A stretch of 64,000 nt of DNA, from NCBI GenBank assembly GCA_049840815.1, contig JASGJI010000019.1, positions 186,001 to 250,000 of the forward strand, written 5' to 3'. Below the pieces are notes generated by a model. It did not search any database. It saw only the letters and a list, made by a program, of their open reading frames with translations, and had not been told where the DNA came from. Every line of letters starts with the position of its first letter. Position 1 is the first letter of the stretch. This DNA is from JASGDN01 sp049840815. Lineage in GTDB: Bacteria; Chloroflexota; Chloroflexia; Thermomicrobiales; UBA6265. Below are positions 27,094 through 36,220 of the stretch, one piece after another. A program made the translations under genes and the position numbers.

Positions 27094-27825
27094 TCAGCCG
27101 GGAGAGAAGCGCGCCGTGAGCGCATGAGCGTCGCCGGGGTAGGTCAGGCGCGCGAGCGTCACCGGGCGCTCCTGGTTCCACGTCCGCCGCTCCATCTGGA
27201 GGCAGGGCGCCCCTTCCGGCACCGTGAGCACCTCGGCAACCGCCTCATCCGCACCGACAGCACGGATCGTATGCTCGGCCACCGTCCACGGCACCTCATG
27301 CAGCAGCCAGGTCGATGGCGGCGTCGCGGCGAAGTCGGCGTCCGCCGCACTCGGGACCGTGTCGAGGTCGATCGCCCGCCATTCCGCGCAGAACGGTCGC
27401 CCGGATGCCAGGTGAACCGCCTCCAGGATCAGCAGGTGATCCTTGGCCATTTCCTCGCCAAGCCAGATGGACTCCTCTTCGGTGGCCGCGCGGAGCGAGC
27501 GGGAAAGCAGCCGGTAGGCATAGGGCCGCTTCAGTGCCTCGACCTCGGTCCGCACGTCGTGGATATCGAGCACCGCCGCCTGCGAACGTGGCTGGAGCAC
27601 GAAGCTCCCCGCTCGCTTCCGCCGATCGATCAGACCGGAGCGCACCAGCTGCGAGAGCGCCTTGTTGACCGTCATCCGCGAGCAGCCGTATACCGCGCAC
27701 AGCTCCATCTCGGTCGGCAAGCGGCTTCCGGGCGGCAGGTCCCCGGAGACGATCCTCGCCTCCAGGTCGGCGACGATGCGCTGATGCAGGGTCTGCGACT
27801 CGCCATGCGTTGCCGGTTCAGCCAT
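27094..27825 (-). CDS. hutC: Histidine utilisation repressor HutC
   Basis: 243-residue GntR-family regulator: winged helix at about 12-75 (LPTEMELCAVYGCSRMTVNK) and UTRA sensor domain at about 95-235. HutC proteins repress histidine-degradation genes until urocanate binds. The context (hutF immediately downstream in gene order, hutIHU divergent) and an ATGTATAGACAT site in the divergent promoter support the name. It starts 25 bases after the hutF stop on the same strand, so hutF-hutC form one transcript and the repressor is self-controlled. Confidence 0.88.
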   Translation of the reverse strand: MAEPATHGESQTLHQRIVADLEARIVSGDLPPGSRLPTEMELCAVYGCSRMTVNKALSQLVRSGLIDRRKRAGSFVLQPRSQAAVLDIHDVRTEVEALKRPYAYRLLSRSLRAATEEESIWLGEEMAKDHLLILEAVHLASGRPFCAEWRAIDLDTVPSAADADFAATPPSTWLLHEVPWTVAEHTIRAVGADEAVAEVLTVPEGAPCLQMERRTWNQERPVTLARLTYPGDAHALTARFSPG

Positions 27826-27850
27826 GCGCCTCCACGTCCATTGCGCCCTC

Positions 27851-29245
27851 CTACAACCCCGATACCAACTCCGCGATCACGCGCCGATACGCGCCTGCGA
27901 TTGCCTCTCGCCGATGGTGTCGGCCCCCCGTGACCACGCGTTGCCCATGTACCCAGACATCCGCGACCCGCGCGAGTCCGGCGAAGATCCATGCGTCCAG
28001 TATCGCATCGCCTGCATCGGCACCGACCGGCGGCACGTTGGAGGCGTCCAATGTGACGAATTCCGCCGGACCGCCAACGGTCAGGCCGGACAGCGTGTTC
28101 GGCCCGCACAGCGCCTGCGTTCCCCCGGCCAGCGCCGCGTCCACCAGCGATCGGCCGGTCGAGCGATGCCTGCCTGCGAGGACATTCCGTTCCCGCGCCC
28201 GGAGTCGCTGGGCGTACTCGAGCTGCCGCAGCTCCGCCGCCGCACCGATCAGCACGTTCGAGTCGGTGCCGACACCATAACGCCCGCCTTGCGTGACGAA
28301 GGTCTTGCCGGGGAAGATGCCATCCCCGAGATTCGCCTCCGTGATCGGACATAGCCCGGCCACCGCGCCGCTTGCCGCCAGTCCGGCGACTTCGGCCTCG
28401 TCGAGGTGCGTGGCGTGGATCAGGCACCAGCGCGGATCGACGCTGGCATGCTCCAGCAGCCACGCGACCGGGCGCTGCCCGGACCAGGCGAGGCAATCCT
28501 CGACCTCCTTCACCTGCTCGGCGGCGTGGATGTGGATCGGGCCATCCGGGACCAGCGCCACCGTCGCCATCAGTTCGTCCGGCGTTACCGCGCGAAGGGA
28601 ATGTGGGGCCACCCCGACCACACCTTCCGGCAGGGTCGCGACGATCTCGCGAGAACGCTCCATCATCCGAGCAAAAAGCGGGAGATCGCTGATGAACCGG
28701 CGCTGGTGTGGCTCCGGATCGGCTCCCCCGAAGGTCGCGTGCGCGTAGAAGACCGGGAGCAGGGTCAGCCCGATCCCCGTTTCCTGCGCCGCCGCGACGA
28801 TGCGGACGGCCATCTCGGCGGGATCGTCGTAGGGGGTGCCGTCCTGCCCGTGGTGGAGGTAGTGGAACTCCCCGACGCGCGTGAACCCGGATTCCAGCAT
28901 GTCGATGTACGCCTGCTGGGCGACGACCTCCATCTGCTCCGGCGACATCGTGAGCGCGAACCGGTACATCACGCGCCGCCAGGTCCAGAAGGTATCTGCC
29001 TCCCCGCCGCCGCTCATCTCGGCGAGGCCCGCCATGCCGCGCTGAAAGGCATGGCTGTGCAGGTTCGGCAGGCCGGGGATGACGACATCGTACCGGTGGT
29101 CTCCCGGTTCGGCTGTCACCGCGCGTTCAATCACGACGATCCGCCCGGCCTCCATCACGAGGCGAACATCCCGCACCCATCCATCGATGAGCAACGCCTG
29201 CCCCGCGAAGACCGCCGTCCGAACCGACTCCCCTGGTTGTTCCAT
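27851..29245 (-). CDS. hutF: Formimidoylglutamate deiminase HutF
   Basis: 464-residue amidohydrolase that removes ammonia from N-formimidoyl-L-glutamate to give N-formylglutamate. Metal ligands are visible: HxH in GLPNLHSHAFQRGMAGL, His in IHIHAAEQ, His in LIHATHLDE and Asp in GVGTDSNV. The segment ITEANLGDGIFP is a HutF hallmark. With HutF rather than HutG-type formimidoylglutamase, the pathway needs an N-formylglutamate deformylase, which I do not see in the window. ATG 29245 has GGGAG upstream. Confidence 0.92.
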   Translation of the reverse strand: MEQPGESVRTAVFAGQALLIDGWVRDVRLVMEAGRIVVIERAVTAEPGDHRYDVVIPGLPNLHSHAFQRGMAGLAEMSGGGEADTFWTWRRVMYRFALTMSPEQMEVVAQQAYIDMLESGFTRVGEFHYLHHGQDGTPYDDPAEMAVRIVAAAQETGIGLTLLPVFYAHATFGGADPEPHQRRFISDLPLFARMMERSREIVATLPEGVVGVAPHSLRAVTPDELMATVALVPDGPIHIHAAEQVKEVEDCLAWSGQRPVAWLLEHASVDPRWCLIHATHLDEAEVAGLAASGAVAGLCPITEANLGDGIFPGKTFVTQGGRYGVGTDSNVLIGAAAELRQLEYAQRLRARERNVLAGRHRSTGRSLVDAALAGGTQALCGPNTLSGLTVGGPAEFVTLDASNVPPVGADAGDAILDAWIFAGLARVADVWVHGQRVVTGGRHHRREAIAGAYRRVIAELVSGL

Positions 29246-29316
29246 GCCTGCCTGACTCCCTTCGGTCGACTTCGCCCGCGCTGCCCTCTTGCCACCACCG
29301 TGTGCCCGGAGTATAT

Positions 29317-29328
29317 ATGTATAGACAT
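29317..29328. promoter_or_regulatory. HutC-type operator in the divergent hut promoter
   Basis: ATGTATAGACAT fits the HutC-subfamily operator pattern GT-N-TA-N-AC and is almost self-complementary (its reverse complement is ATGTCTATACAT). It lies in an AT-rich patch in the 114-base gap between hutF and hutI, placed to control both. Confidence 0.7.
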
Positions 29329-29359
29329 TATCTGGCGAGACACGACAGGAGGCGAATCG

Positions 29360-30586
29360 GTGCATCCCCCGACTACGACGCGATGCTGGCGCAACGCCCG
29401 CATCGCGACGCTGGACCCCACGCAACCCGGTCTCGGCGTCGTCGAGCGCGGCGCGATCGTCACGCAAGGCGATCGCATCGCGTGGATCGGCGCGGACGGC
29501 GATGTTCCGACCGCGCTCCGGACCGGGGACGCCGAGGTCATCGACCTCGATGGACGCTGGGTGCTGCCCGGCCTGATCGATTGCCACACGCATCTCGTCC
29601 ACGCCGGCAACCGTTCGCACGAGTTCGAATTGCGCCTGGCCGGGGCGACCTACGAGGAGATCGCCCGTGCCGGCGGCGGTATCGTTTCCTCGGTCCGCTC
29701 CCTCCGTGAAACCCATGATGCCGACCTGCTTGCCCAGACGCTGCCCCGCCTGGACGCCCTGATTGCGGAGGGTGTCACCACGGTGGAGGTGAAATCCGGC
29801 TACGGCCTCGATCTGGAGAACGAGCGCAAGAGTCTCCGGGTTGCCCGCCAGCTCGGTGAGAGACGCGATGCCAGCATCCGCACGACGTTCCTCGGCGCCC
29901 ACGCCCTGCCGCCAGAGGCGAATGGCGACAAGGATGCCTATATCGAGCTCGTTGCGAACGAGATGCTGCCAGCCATCGCAAAGGATGGCCTCGCCGACGC
30001 CGTGGATGCCTTCTGCGAGGGGATCGCTTTCTCGCCGGAGCAGGTCGCCCGCGTTTTTCGGCGCGCCCGGGAACTCGGCCTGCCGGTGAAGCTCCACGCC
30101 GACCAGCTCTCCGACCTCGGCGGCGCCCGGCTGGCGGCGGAGTTCGGTGCCCTCTCCGCCGATCACCTCGAATACGCGAACGAAGCAGGGATTGCCGCGA
30201 TGGCGGCATCCAGCACCGTTGCCGTGCTGCTGCCGGGCGCCTTCTATTTCCTGCACGAGCACCAGAAACCGCCCGTGGAGGCCTGTCGCCGTTTCGGCAC
30301 GCCGATCGCGATCGCGACGGACGCGAATCCGGGAACCTCGCCCCTCACGTCGATTCTGCTGACGATGAACTTCGCCGCGACGCTCTTCGGGCTGACCGTC
30401 GATGAGTGCATCGCCGGGGTGACCCGGAACGCGGCGCGGGCGCTCGGCATGCAGGACGACATCGGCACGCTGGAGGCCGGCAAACGGGCGGACCTCTCGG
30501 TCTGGGAGATCGAGCGCCCGGCTGAGCTGGTCTATCGGATGGGCTTCAACCCGCTCTGGCGGCGCATCTACGGAGGGATCGGATGA
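29360..30586 (+). CDS. hutI: Imidazolonepropionase HutI
   Basis: 408-residue zinc/iron amidohydrolase opening the imidazolone ring, third step of histidine breakdown. Visible: the DCHTHLVHAG metal motif near residue 75, the family tract KSGYGLDLENERKSLRVA, His in FLGAHALPPE, HADQLSDLGGA, and the metal Asp in IATDANPGTSP. GTG 29360 has AGGAGG 7 nt upstream. First gene of the rightward hut operon; its stop overlaps the hutH start by 4 bases. Confidence 0.95.
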   Translation: MHPPTTTRCWRNARIATLDPTQPGLGVVERGAIVTQGDRIAWIGADGDVPTALRTGDAEVIDLDGRWVLPGLIDCHTHLVHAGNRSHEFELRLAGATYEEIARAGGGIVSSVRSLRETHDADLLAQTLPRLDALIAEGVTTVEVKSGYGLDLENERKSLRVARQLGERRDASIRTTFLGAHALPPEANGDKDAYIELVANEMLPAIAKDGLADAVDAFCEGIAFSPEQVARVFRRARELGLPVKLHADQLSDLGGARLAAEFGALSADHLEYANEAGIAAMAASSTVAVLLPGAFYFLHEHQKPPVEACRRFGTPIAIATDANPGTSPLTSILLTMNFAATLFGLTVDECIAGVTRNAARALGMQDDIGTLEAGKRADLSVWEIERPAELVYRMGFNPLWRRIYGGIG

Positions 30587-32133
30587 TCGTGACGATTGCC
30601 CCTGGCTCCACGTCCCTTGGGGACTGGCTGTCCATCTACCGTGGCGCGGACGTGACGCTCGACCACGCAGCCTGCGCCGACATCGCCCGGAGTGCGGAGG
30701 CCGTTGCCCGGATCGTGGCGCGCGGTGAGCCGGTCTACGGCATCAATACCGGCTTCGGTAAGCTGGCGAGCGTCCGCATCGGGGTCGATGACCTCGCGAC
30801 GCTGCAACGGAATATCGTCCTCTCCCACGCCGCGGGGGTCGGCGAGCCGTCGCCCGTGCCGGTGGTCCGCCTGATGATGGCGCTGAAGCTGGCCAGTCTG
30901 GCGCGGGGTTACTCCGGCGTCCGCATGGAGACGGTCGCGATGCTGGAAGGGATGTTGCACGCTGGCCTGACGCCGGTCGTGCCGGGCCAGGGATCGGTCG
31001 GGGCATCCGGCGACCTCGCGCCGCTCGCGCACATGGCCGCCACGATGCTTGGGGTCGGGGCGATCATCACCGCCGACGGGCGGACGATCCCGGCGGCGGA
31101 TGCCCTGGCGGAAGCCGGGCTTGCTCCGATCGAGCTGGGTCCGAAGGAGGGACTGGCATTGCTGAACGGCACGCAGTTCTCCACCGCGAACGCGCTGGCG
31201 GCGCTCTTCGATAGCGAGCGCCTCTTCCGGTCGGCGCTGCTCTCCGGCGCATTGACGACCGACGCCGCGAAGGGCTCCGACGCGCCGTTCGATGCACGTA
31301 TCCACGCAATTCGCGGCCATCGCGGCCAGATCGAGACGGGCGAGGCCCTGCGCGCGCTGATCGCGGGCAGCGAGATCCGCGCCTCGCACCTCACGAACGA
31401 CGAGCGCGTGCAGGACCCGTACTGCCTGCGCTGCCAGCCACAGGTGATGGGCGCGGCGCTCGACCTGATGCGACAGGCGGCGTTCACGCTGGAGACCGAG
31501 GCGAATGGCGTCAGCGACAACCCACTCATCTTCGCGGAGGACGACACGGCGCTCTCCGGCGGGAACTTCCATGCCGAACCAGTCGCCTTCGCGGCTGACA
31601 TGCTGGCGATGGCGATCTGCGAAATCGGCTCGCTGGCGGAACGCCGGATCGCGATGCTGGTCGACCCGGCGCTTTCCGGCCTGCCGGCCTTCCTGACCCC
31701 GAATCCAGGGCTCAACTCCGGCTTCATGATCCCGCAGGTGACGGCCGCCGCCCTGATCTCCGAGAACAAGCAGCAGGCCTTCCCGGCCAGCGTTGATTCG
31801 ATCCCGACCTCCGCGAACCAGGAGGATCACGTCTCCATGGCCGCGCACGGCGCACGTCGCCTGCACCGGATGATCGCCAATGCCGAAGCGGTGATCGGTA
31901 TCGAACTCCTGATGGCCGCGCAGGGGTGCGATTTCCACGCGCCGTTGCAATCCAGCGCCCCGCTGGAGGCTGTGCGCACACTCGTCCGCAGCGTCGTCCC
32001 GTATCTGGACGACGATCGCCACATGGCGCCCCAACTTGAGGCCGCCTTCGCCCTCGTTCGCGGCGGCAACCTGCTTGCCAACTCGACCGTGCCGCTGCCC
32101 GGCCTCTGCGCATCGCCCGTTCTCGTCGCCTGA
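30583..32133 (+). CDS. hutH: Histidine ammonia-lyase HutH
   Basis: 516 residues; converts L-histidine to trans-urocanate and ammonia. The Ala-Ser-Gly triad that forms the MIO cofactor is intact in SVGASGDLAPLAH near residue 142. The conserved YGINTGFGKL, LLNGTQFSTA, SDNPLIF and QEDHVSM segments are also present. The start overlaps hutI (ATGA), so translation is coupled. Confidence 0.96.
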   Translation: MIVTIAPGSTSLGDWLSIYRGADVTLDHAACADIARSAEAVARIVARGEPVYGINTGFGKLASVRIGVDDLATLQRNIVLSHAAGVGEPSPVPVVRLMMALKLASLARGYSGVRMETVAMLEGMLHAGLTPVVPGQGSVGASGDLAPLAHMAATMLGVGAIITADGRTIPAADALAEAGLAPIELGPKEGLALLNGTQFSTANALAALFDSERLFRSALLSGALTTDAAKGSDAPFDARIHAIRGHRGQIETGEALRALIAGSEIRASHLTNDERVQDPYCLRCQPQVMGAALDLMRQAAFTLETEANGVSDNPLIFAEDDTALSGGNFHAEPVAFAADMLAMAICEIGSLAERRIAMLVDPALSGLPAFLTPNPGLNSGFMIPQVTAAALISENKQQAFPASVDSIPTSANQEDHVSMAAHGARRLHRMIANAEAVIGIELLMAAQGCDFHAPLQSSAPLEAVRTLVRSVVPYLDDDRHMAPQLEAAFALVRGGNLLANSTVPLPGLCASPVLVA

Positions 32134-32185
32134 TCATCACGAAAGCACGTACATCCCTACATACGGATATCCGGAGGATTTTCCC

Positions 32186-33979
32186 GTGATCGAGACTGTT
32201 CACTCCAAGCCGACCGAAGTCCCCGTCATCCGCGCTCCACGGGGCAGTGAGCTTAGCGCGACGTCGTGGCTCACCGAAGCGCCGCTGCGGATGCTGATGA
32301 ACAACCTCGATCCCGATGTCGCCGAGCGGCCATCCGATCTCGTTGTCTACGGTGGTATCGGCAAGGCTGCCCGCAATTGGGAGAGCTATCACCGCATTGT
32401 GGAGACGCTCCGCCGCCTTGAATCGGACGAGACGCTGCTGATCCAGTCCGGGAAGCCGGTCGGGGTGTTCCGGACGCATGCCGATGCCCCGCGCGTGCTG
32501 ATCGCGAACTCCAACCTGGTGCCGCACTGGGCGACGTGGGAGCACTTCAACGAACTCGATCGCGCCGGGCTGATGATGTACGGGCAGATGACCGCCGGAT
32601 CGTGGATCTACATCGGCAGTCAGGGCATCGTGCAGGGAACCTACGAGACGTTTGTCGAGCTTGGGCGTCAGCACTACGGGGGAGACCTTGGCGGGCGCTG
32701 GTTCCTGACGGCCGGACTGGGCGGCATGGGCGGCGCCCAACCGCTGGCGGCGACGATGGCCGGGGCGAGCTGCCTGGCTATCGAGTGCCAGCAGTCGCGG
32801 ATCGACATGCGCCTCCGCACCGGTTACGTCGATGTGCAGGCGACTGACCTGGACGATGCTCTCGCCCGGATCGAGGCGTCATGCGCGAACCGTGAGGCGC
32901 TTTCGGTGGCGCTGCTCGGCAACGCGGCGGAGATCCTGCCGGAACTCGTCCGGCGCGGCGTGCGTCCGGATGCCGTCACCGACCAGACCTCCGCGCACGA
33001 CCCGGTGAACGGCTACCTGCCGATCGGCTGGACGGTCGAGCAGTGGGAGGCGCTGCGCGTCACCGACCCCGCGCGGGTGGAGCGGGAGGCGCGGGCGTCG
33101 ATGGCGATTCACGTCCGGGCGATGGTGGATTTCCACCATCAGGGTATCCCGACGGTCGACTATGGGAACAACATCCGCCAGGTTGCGCTCGATGAGGGCG
33201 TGACGGATGCCTTCGCCTTCCCCGGCTTCGTGCCTGCCTACATCCGCCCGCTCTTCTGCCGAGGCGTCGGGCCGTTCCGCTGGGTTGCGCTTTCCGGCGA
33301 TCCGGAGGACATCTACCGGACCGATGCGAAGGTGAAGGAGTTGATGCCGGACGACGCCCACCTGCATCGGTGGCTGGATATGGCGCGGGATCGCATTCAC
33401 TTCCAGGGACTTCCGGCGCGCATCTGCTGGGTTGGCCTGGGGGATCGCCACCGGCTGGGACTGGCCTTCAACGAGATGGTCCGTACCGGCGAACTGAAAG
33501 CTCCGGTCGTGATCGGGCGGGATCACCTCGATTCCGGCTCAGTGGCCAGCCCGAACCGCGAGACGGAAGCGATGCGCGATGGCTCGGACGCCGTCTCCGA
33601 CTGGCCGCTCCTGAACGCGCTGCTGAACACGGCGTCTGGCGCGACGTGGGTTTCGCTGCATCATGGCGGCGGCGTGGGCATGGGTTTCTCCCAGCACGCC
33701 GGCATGGTGATCGTCTGCGATGGCACGGACGACGCTGCCCGGCGCATCGAGCGCGTGCTGTGGAACGATCCCGCCACCGGCGTCATGCGTCACGCGGATG
33801 CGGGTTACCCGGAGGCGATCGCCTGCGCGCGCGAGCACGGCCTCGATCTGCCGTCGGTTGACGGTGAGGGAAGAGGTGAGAGAAGTGAGAAGGGAGCCAT
33901 GCATTATCGAGAGCTGATTGTTTGGCAGAAGTCGATGGACGATGCGAAAGCGTTTTGTCGCCTTGTGCCACACGGTTAG
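32186..33979 (+). CDS. hutU: Urocanate hydratase HutU with an acquired C-terminal tail
   Basis: Second enzyme of histidine breakdown, turning urocanate into imidazolonepropionate using tightly bound NAD+. Core motifs are intact: YGGIGKAARNWES, TAGSWIYIGSQGIVQGT, GLGGMGGAQPLA, DQTSAHDP, and the GGGVGMGFSQHAGMV segment late in the protein. Family length is about 550-560; this frame gives 597. The normal end is at about residue 558 (HGLDLPSV); beyond it the frame runs through a GA-rich repeat (33866-33896) and 26 residues of a four-helix-bundle gene before stopping. The extra tail should be solvent-exposed. GTG 32186 has GGAGG 8-9 nt upstream; an upstream in-frame ATG lies inside hutH. Confidence 0.93.
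   Translation: MIETVHSKPTEVPVIRAPRGSELSATSWLTEAPLRMLMNNLDPDVAERPSDLVVYGGIGKAARNWESYHRIVETLRRLESDETLLIQSGKPVGVFRTHADAPRVLIANSNLVPHWATWEHFNELDRAGLMMYGQMTAGSWIYIGSQGIVQGTYETFVELGRQHYGGDLGGRWFLTAGLGGMGGAQPLAATMAGASCLAIECQQSRIDMRLRTGYVDVQATDLDDALARIEASCANREALSVALLGNAAEILPELVRRGVRPDAVTDQTSAHDPVNGYLPIGWTVEQWEALRVTDPARVEREARASMAIHVRAMVDFHHQGIPTVDYGNNIRQVALDEGVTDAFAFPGFVPAYIRPLFCRGVGPFRWVALSGDPEDIYRTDAKVKELMPDDAHLHRWLDMARDRIHFQGLPARICWVGLGDRHRLGLAFNEMVRTGELKAPVVIGRDHLDSGSVASPNRETEAMRDGSDAVSDWPLLNALLNTASGATWVSLHHGGGVGMGFSQHAGMVIVCDGTDDAARRIERVLWNDPATGVMRHADAGYPEAIACAREHGLDLPSVDGEGRGERSEKGAMHYRELIVWQKSMDDAKAFCRLVPHG
33866..33896 (+). repeat. GA-rich repeat inserted at the end of hutU
   Basis: GAGGGAAGAGGTGAGAGAAG followed by TGAGAAGGGAG; same unit type as the tracts at 9229, 24437 and 25755. 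It supplies the bridge between the natural hutU end and the four-helix-bundle fragment. Confidence 0.75.
33899..33979 (+). pseudogene. Truncated four-helix-bundle (S23/IVP-type) protein gene
   Basis: The start HYRELIVWQKSMDDA is the signature N-terminus of the four-helix-bundle proteins found in 23S rRNA intervening sequences and scattered through many genomes. Only 26 of about 115-120 residues remain before a stop, and no continuation was found in other frames. It has its own ATG directly after the GA-rich tract (AAGGGAG about 2 nt upstream) and is in frame with hutU. Bases 33980-34152 hold no gene. Confidence 0.75.
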
Positions 33980-34152
33980 AGCCGAATTCGATCCCGTAGT
34001 GGCGAAGCTCGTCTGCGCCATCGGCCGGAGGCCGATATCCGAGGACACTTGTGCCGCGAGATCCGGCTTCGCCGGATGGGCCAGACCAGCTGGCCCGCTT
34101 CGGGATATGGCAGTCCAACGGGATTCGGCTCTGGCTTGCAATATTGCATCGC

Positions 34153-35097
34153 TTATCGCTTGTTCCGCACTCCTGCCAAAGCCGAGATGTGCGCGGTGCC
34201 GATCCCGCAACAGCCCCCGATGATCGTCGCGCCGGCGTCGGCCCACTGATGGGCGAAGGCGAGGTAGGTTTCCGGCGTGAGGTCGTCGCGGATGTCGCAG
34301 AGGCCGGTGTTCGCGGCCATCTTCTTCGTCTCCGGCACGAAGGCGTTCGCGTAGACACCGACCTCCAGCTCGGGGGCGAGTGCCTTCACCCGCCGGACCG
34401 CGGCTTCCATGATCTCGGCCTCGCTGCAATTGAAGAGCAGCGCTGCCACACCTGCCTCCTGCGCGTAGCGGGCGATCGCTTCCAGCGACTCGCCGGAGCG
34501 CGGACGCGGTTCCTCGATGCCCGCCAGCACGTTCGCGGTGTGCTCGTCGTCATCGTTCAACGTGAAGGAAATCCAGAATGGACGCGGATCGTCGGCAAGG
34601 GCGGTCCGGATCGCGCGGATCTCTGCCAGCGACGACTGCGTCTCCGCCAGCCATACATCGACGTGCGGCGAAAGCCCCTCGATCAGGATCGCCAGCAGCT
34701 CTGGCGCGTCGGCTTCCCGAAACAGGTCCGGCCGGTACGACCCGAAGATCGGCGGAATCGACCCCGCCACGCGGATCGTGCGTCCGGTCTCGCCGGACAC
34801 TTCGGCGACCGCCTCCCGCGCCATCTGCCCGGCCATGTTCGCAAGGTCGCGCCCCTGGGTCCAGAAGCGTTCGTGGCCGATATGGAATGGCACCACCGCG
34901 TAGGTGTTCGTCGTGATGACATCGGCACCGGCGGCGGCAAACTCCGCATGGACCTGCTTCACCATCTCTGGCGCCTCGATCAGTGCGTAGGCCGACCACT
35001 CCGGCTGCCGGAACGGCGCACCGATGCGGACGAGTTCGCGGCTCATGCCGCCATCGAGAATCGTGATTGTGGGGGAGGAGACGGACTGGGTGGACAT
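34153..35097 (-). CDS. Homocysteine S-methyltransferase family protein
   Basis: 314-residue zinc-dependent methyltransferase domain. The zinc-binding Cys residues are present: Cys in LLFNCSEAE and the Cys pair in IIGGCCGIG. The opening ILDGGMSRELVRIGAPF is typical. It probably moves methyl groups from S-methylmethionine, betaine or a similar donor to homocysteine; the donor is unknown. The last residues run out of the motif quickly, as normal. ATG 35097 was chosen over an upstream in-frame extension with no match. Same strand as the LysR gene 83 bases upstream. Confidence 0.87.
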   Translation of the reverse strand: MSTQSVSSPTITILDGGMSRELVRIGAPFRQPEWSAYALIEAPEMVKQVHAEFAAAGADVITTNTYAVVPFHIGHERFWTQGRDLANMAGQMAREAVAEVSGETGRTIRVAGSIPPIFGSYRPDLFREADAPELLAILIEGLSPHVDVWLAETQSSLAEIRAIRTALADDPRPFWISFTLNDDDEHTANVLAGIEEPRPRSGESLEAIARYAQEAGVAALLFNCSEAEIMEAAVRRVKALAPELEVGVYANAFVPETKKMAANTGLCDIRDDLTPETYLAFAHQWADAGATIIGGCCGIGTAHISALAGVRNKR

Positions 35098-35180
35098 GCC
35101 TATCGCTTTCGGAACTGGGATCGAACAGCCAGCGTGAGCGCAACAATCGCTGCCTGATGATACGACGCACACGCCCGCGA

Positions 35181-36098
35181 TCACTCGCGATCCCGCTCCA
35201 GCGCGGCGAGTTCGCGGTCGATCAGCGTCGCCAGCAACGCGAGATTCGGATCGTGGACGCGATCCCGCCGCATCACGCGGCCCATCGTGCGGCGGATCGG
35301 TGGCGAGAGGCGGTGGATCGTCACGCCCTCTGGCAGTGGTCGATTCGCCAGCGCCATCCGGGAGAGCATCGCGCTGCCAATGCCCATCTCCACGAGGTCG
35401 ATCACTGCCTCGATGCTGCCCAGCGCCAGCGGTGGATGGAAGGGAACGCCCGCCGTCGCGAACCAGGCGTCGATCAGCGTCCGGGTCGCGCCGGTCGATT
35501 GCAGGAGCATCGGCGGCCGGTCGCGCAGGGCCGACGCTGGAACCCGGTCCCGTAGCTGCAGGCCCGATTCCGCCCCGGCGAGCAGCACGATCTCATCCTC
35601 ACACCCAGGCGTTGCCTCCACCATCTCACCGCGAGCCGGCAAGGTCACGATCCCGATATCCAGCCCCTCGCCATCGACTGAGGCGACGATTTCCGGAGAG
35701 AGGCCGGTGGTGACCACGAACTCCAGCGACGGAACCGCCTCCCGCGCTCGTCGTAGCACGCGCGGCACCACAGCGACGCAGGCCGTCGCCACCGCCCCGA
35801 TCCGCACGACACCAACCCGGTCCGGTCGGAACGCTGCCATCGCGACGGTCACGTCATCCGCCGACGCAATCACACGGTGGGCATGACGCAGCAGTTCAGC
35901 TCCGGCGGCGGTCGGACGGGCGCGGCGACCGGCGCGTTCGAGGAGCGGCACGTCGAAGCGGGTCTCCAGCTGGCGAATATGGAAGCTCACCGCCGGTTGC
36001 GACATCCCGTGCCGTTCCCCCGCCGCTGTAAAGCTGCCCGTCGCGACGACATCCACGAAGACGCGGAGGCTGGTCAGGTTGAGTTCATCCGTCGCCAT
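35181..36098 (-). CDS. LysR-family transcriptional regulator
   Basis: 305 residues, standard length: winged helix LNLTSLRVFVDVVATGSFTA with SQPAVSFHIRQLE, then the two-lobed effector domain (VVRIGAVATACVAVVPRVL). Its effector and targets are unknown; the neighbouring homocysteine methyltransferase gene and the divergent methyltransferase gene are candidates. Confidence 0.9.
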   Translation of the reverse strand: MATDELNLTSLRVFVDVVATGSFTAAGERHGMSQPAVSFHIRQLETRFDVPLLERAGRRARPTAAGAELLRHAHRVIASADDVTVAMAAFRPDRVGVVRIGAVATACVAVVPRVLRRAREAVPSLEFVVTTGLSPEIVASVDGEGLDIGIVTLPARGEMVEATPGCEDEIVLLAGAESGLQLRDRVPASALRDRPPMLLQSTGATRTLIDAWFATAGVPFHPPLALGSIEAVIDLVEMGIGSAMLSRMALANRPLPEGVTIHRLSPPIRRTMGRVMRRDRVHDPNLALLATLIDRELAALERDRE

Positions 36099-36220
36099 GC
36101 ATCAACTCAGTTTATTGAAACGATCATCTGCATCGTCTTCCTGTATAGCAGGTCCGCCTTCAGACTGTCGAGGGAGGGGCACAGATGACCCCGTGACGAG
36201 CCACGATGAGAGGAGCGACC

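Noticed and set aside
27851..30262. An 803-residue HutF with a long N-terminal domain
   Set aside because: The extension is antisense to hutI; HutF begins at ATG 29245.
28406..30586. A 726-residue HutI with a long N-terminal domain
   Set aside because: The extension is antisense to hutF; a strong ribosome site and GTG at 29360 give the normal HutI length.
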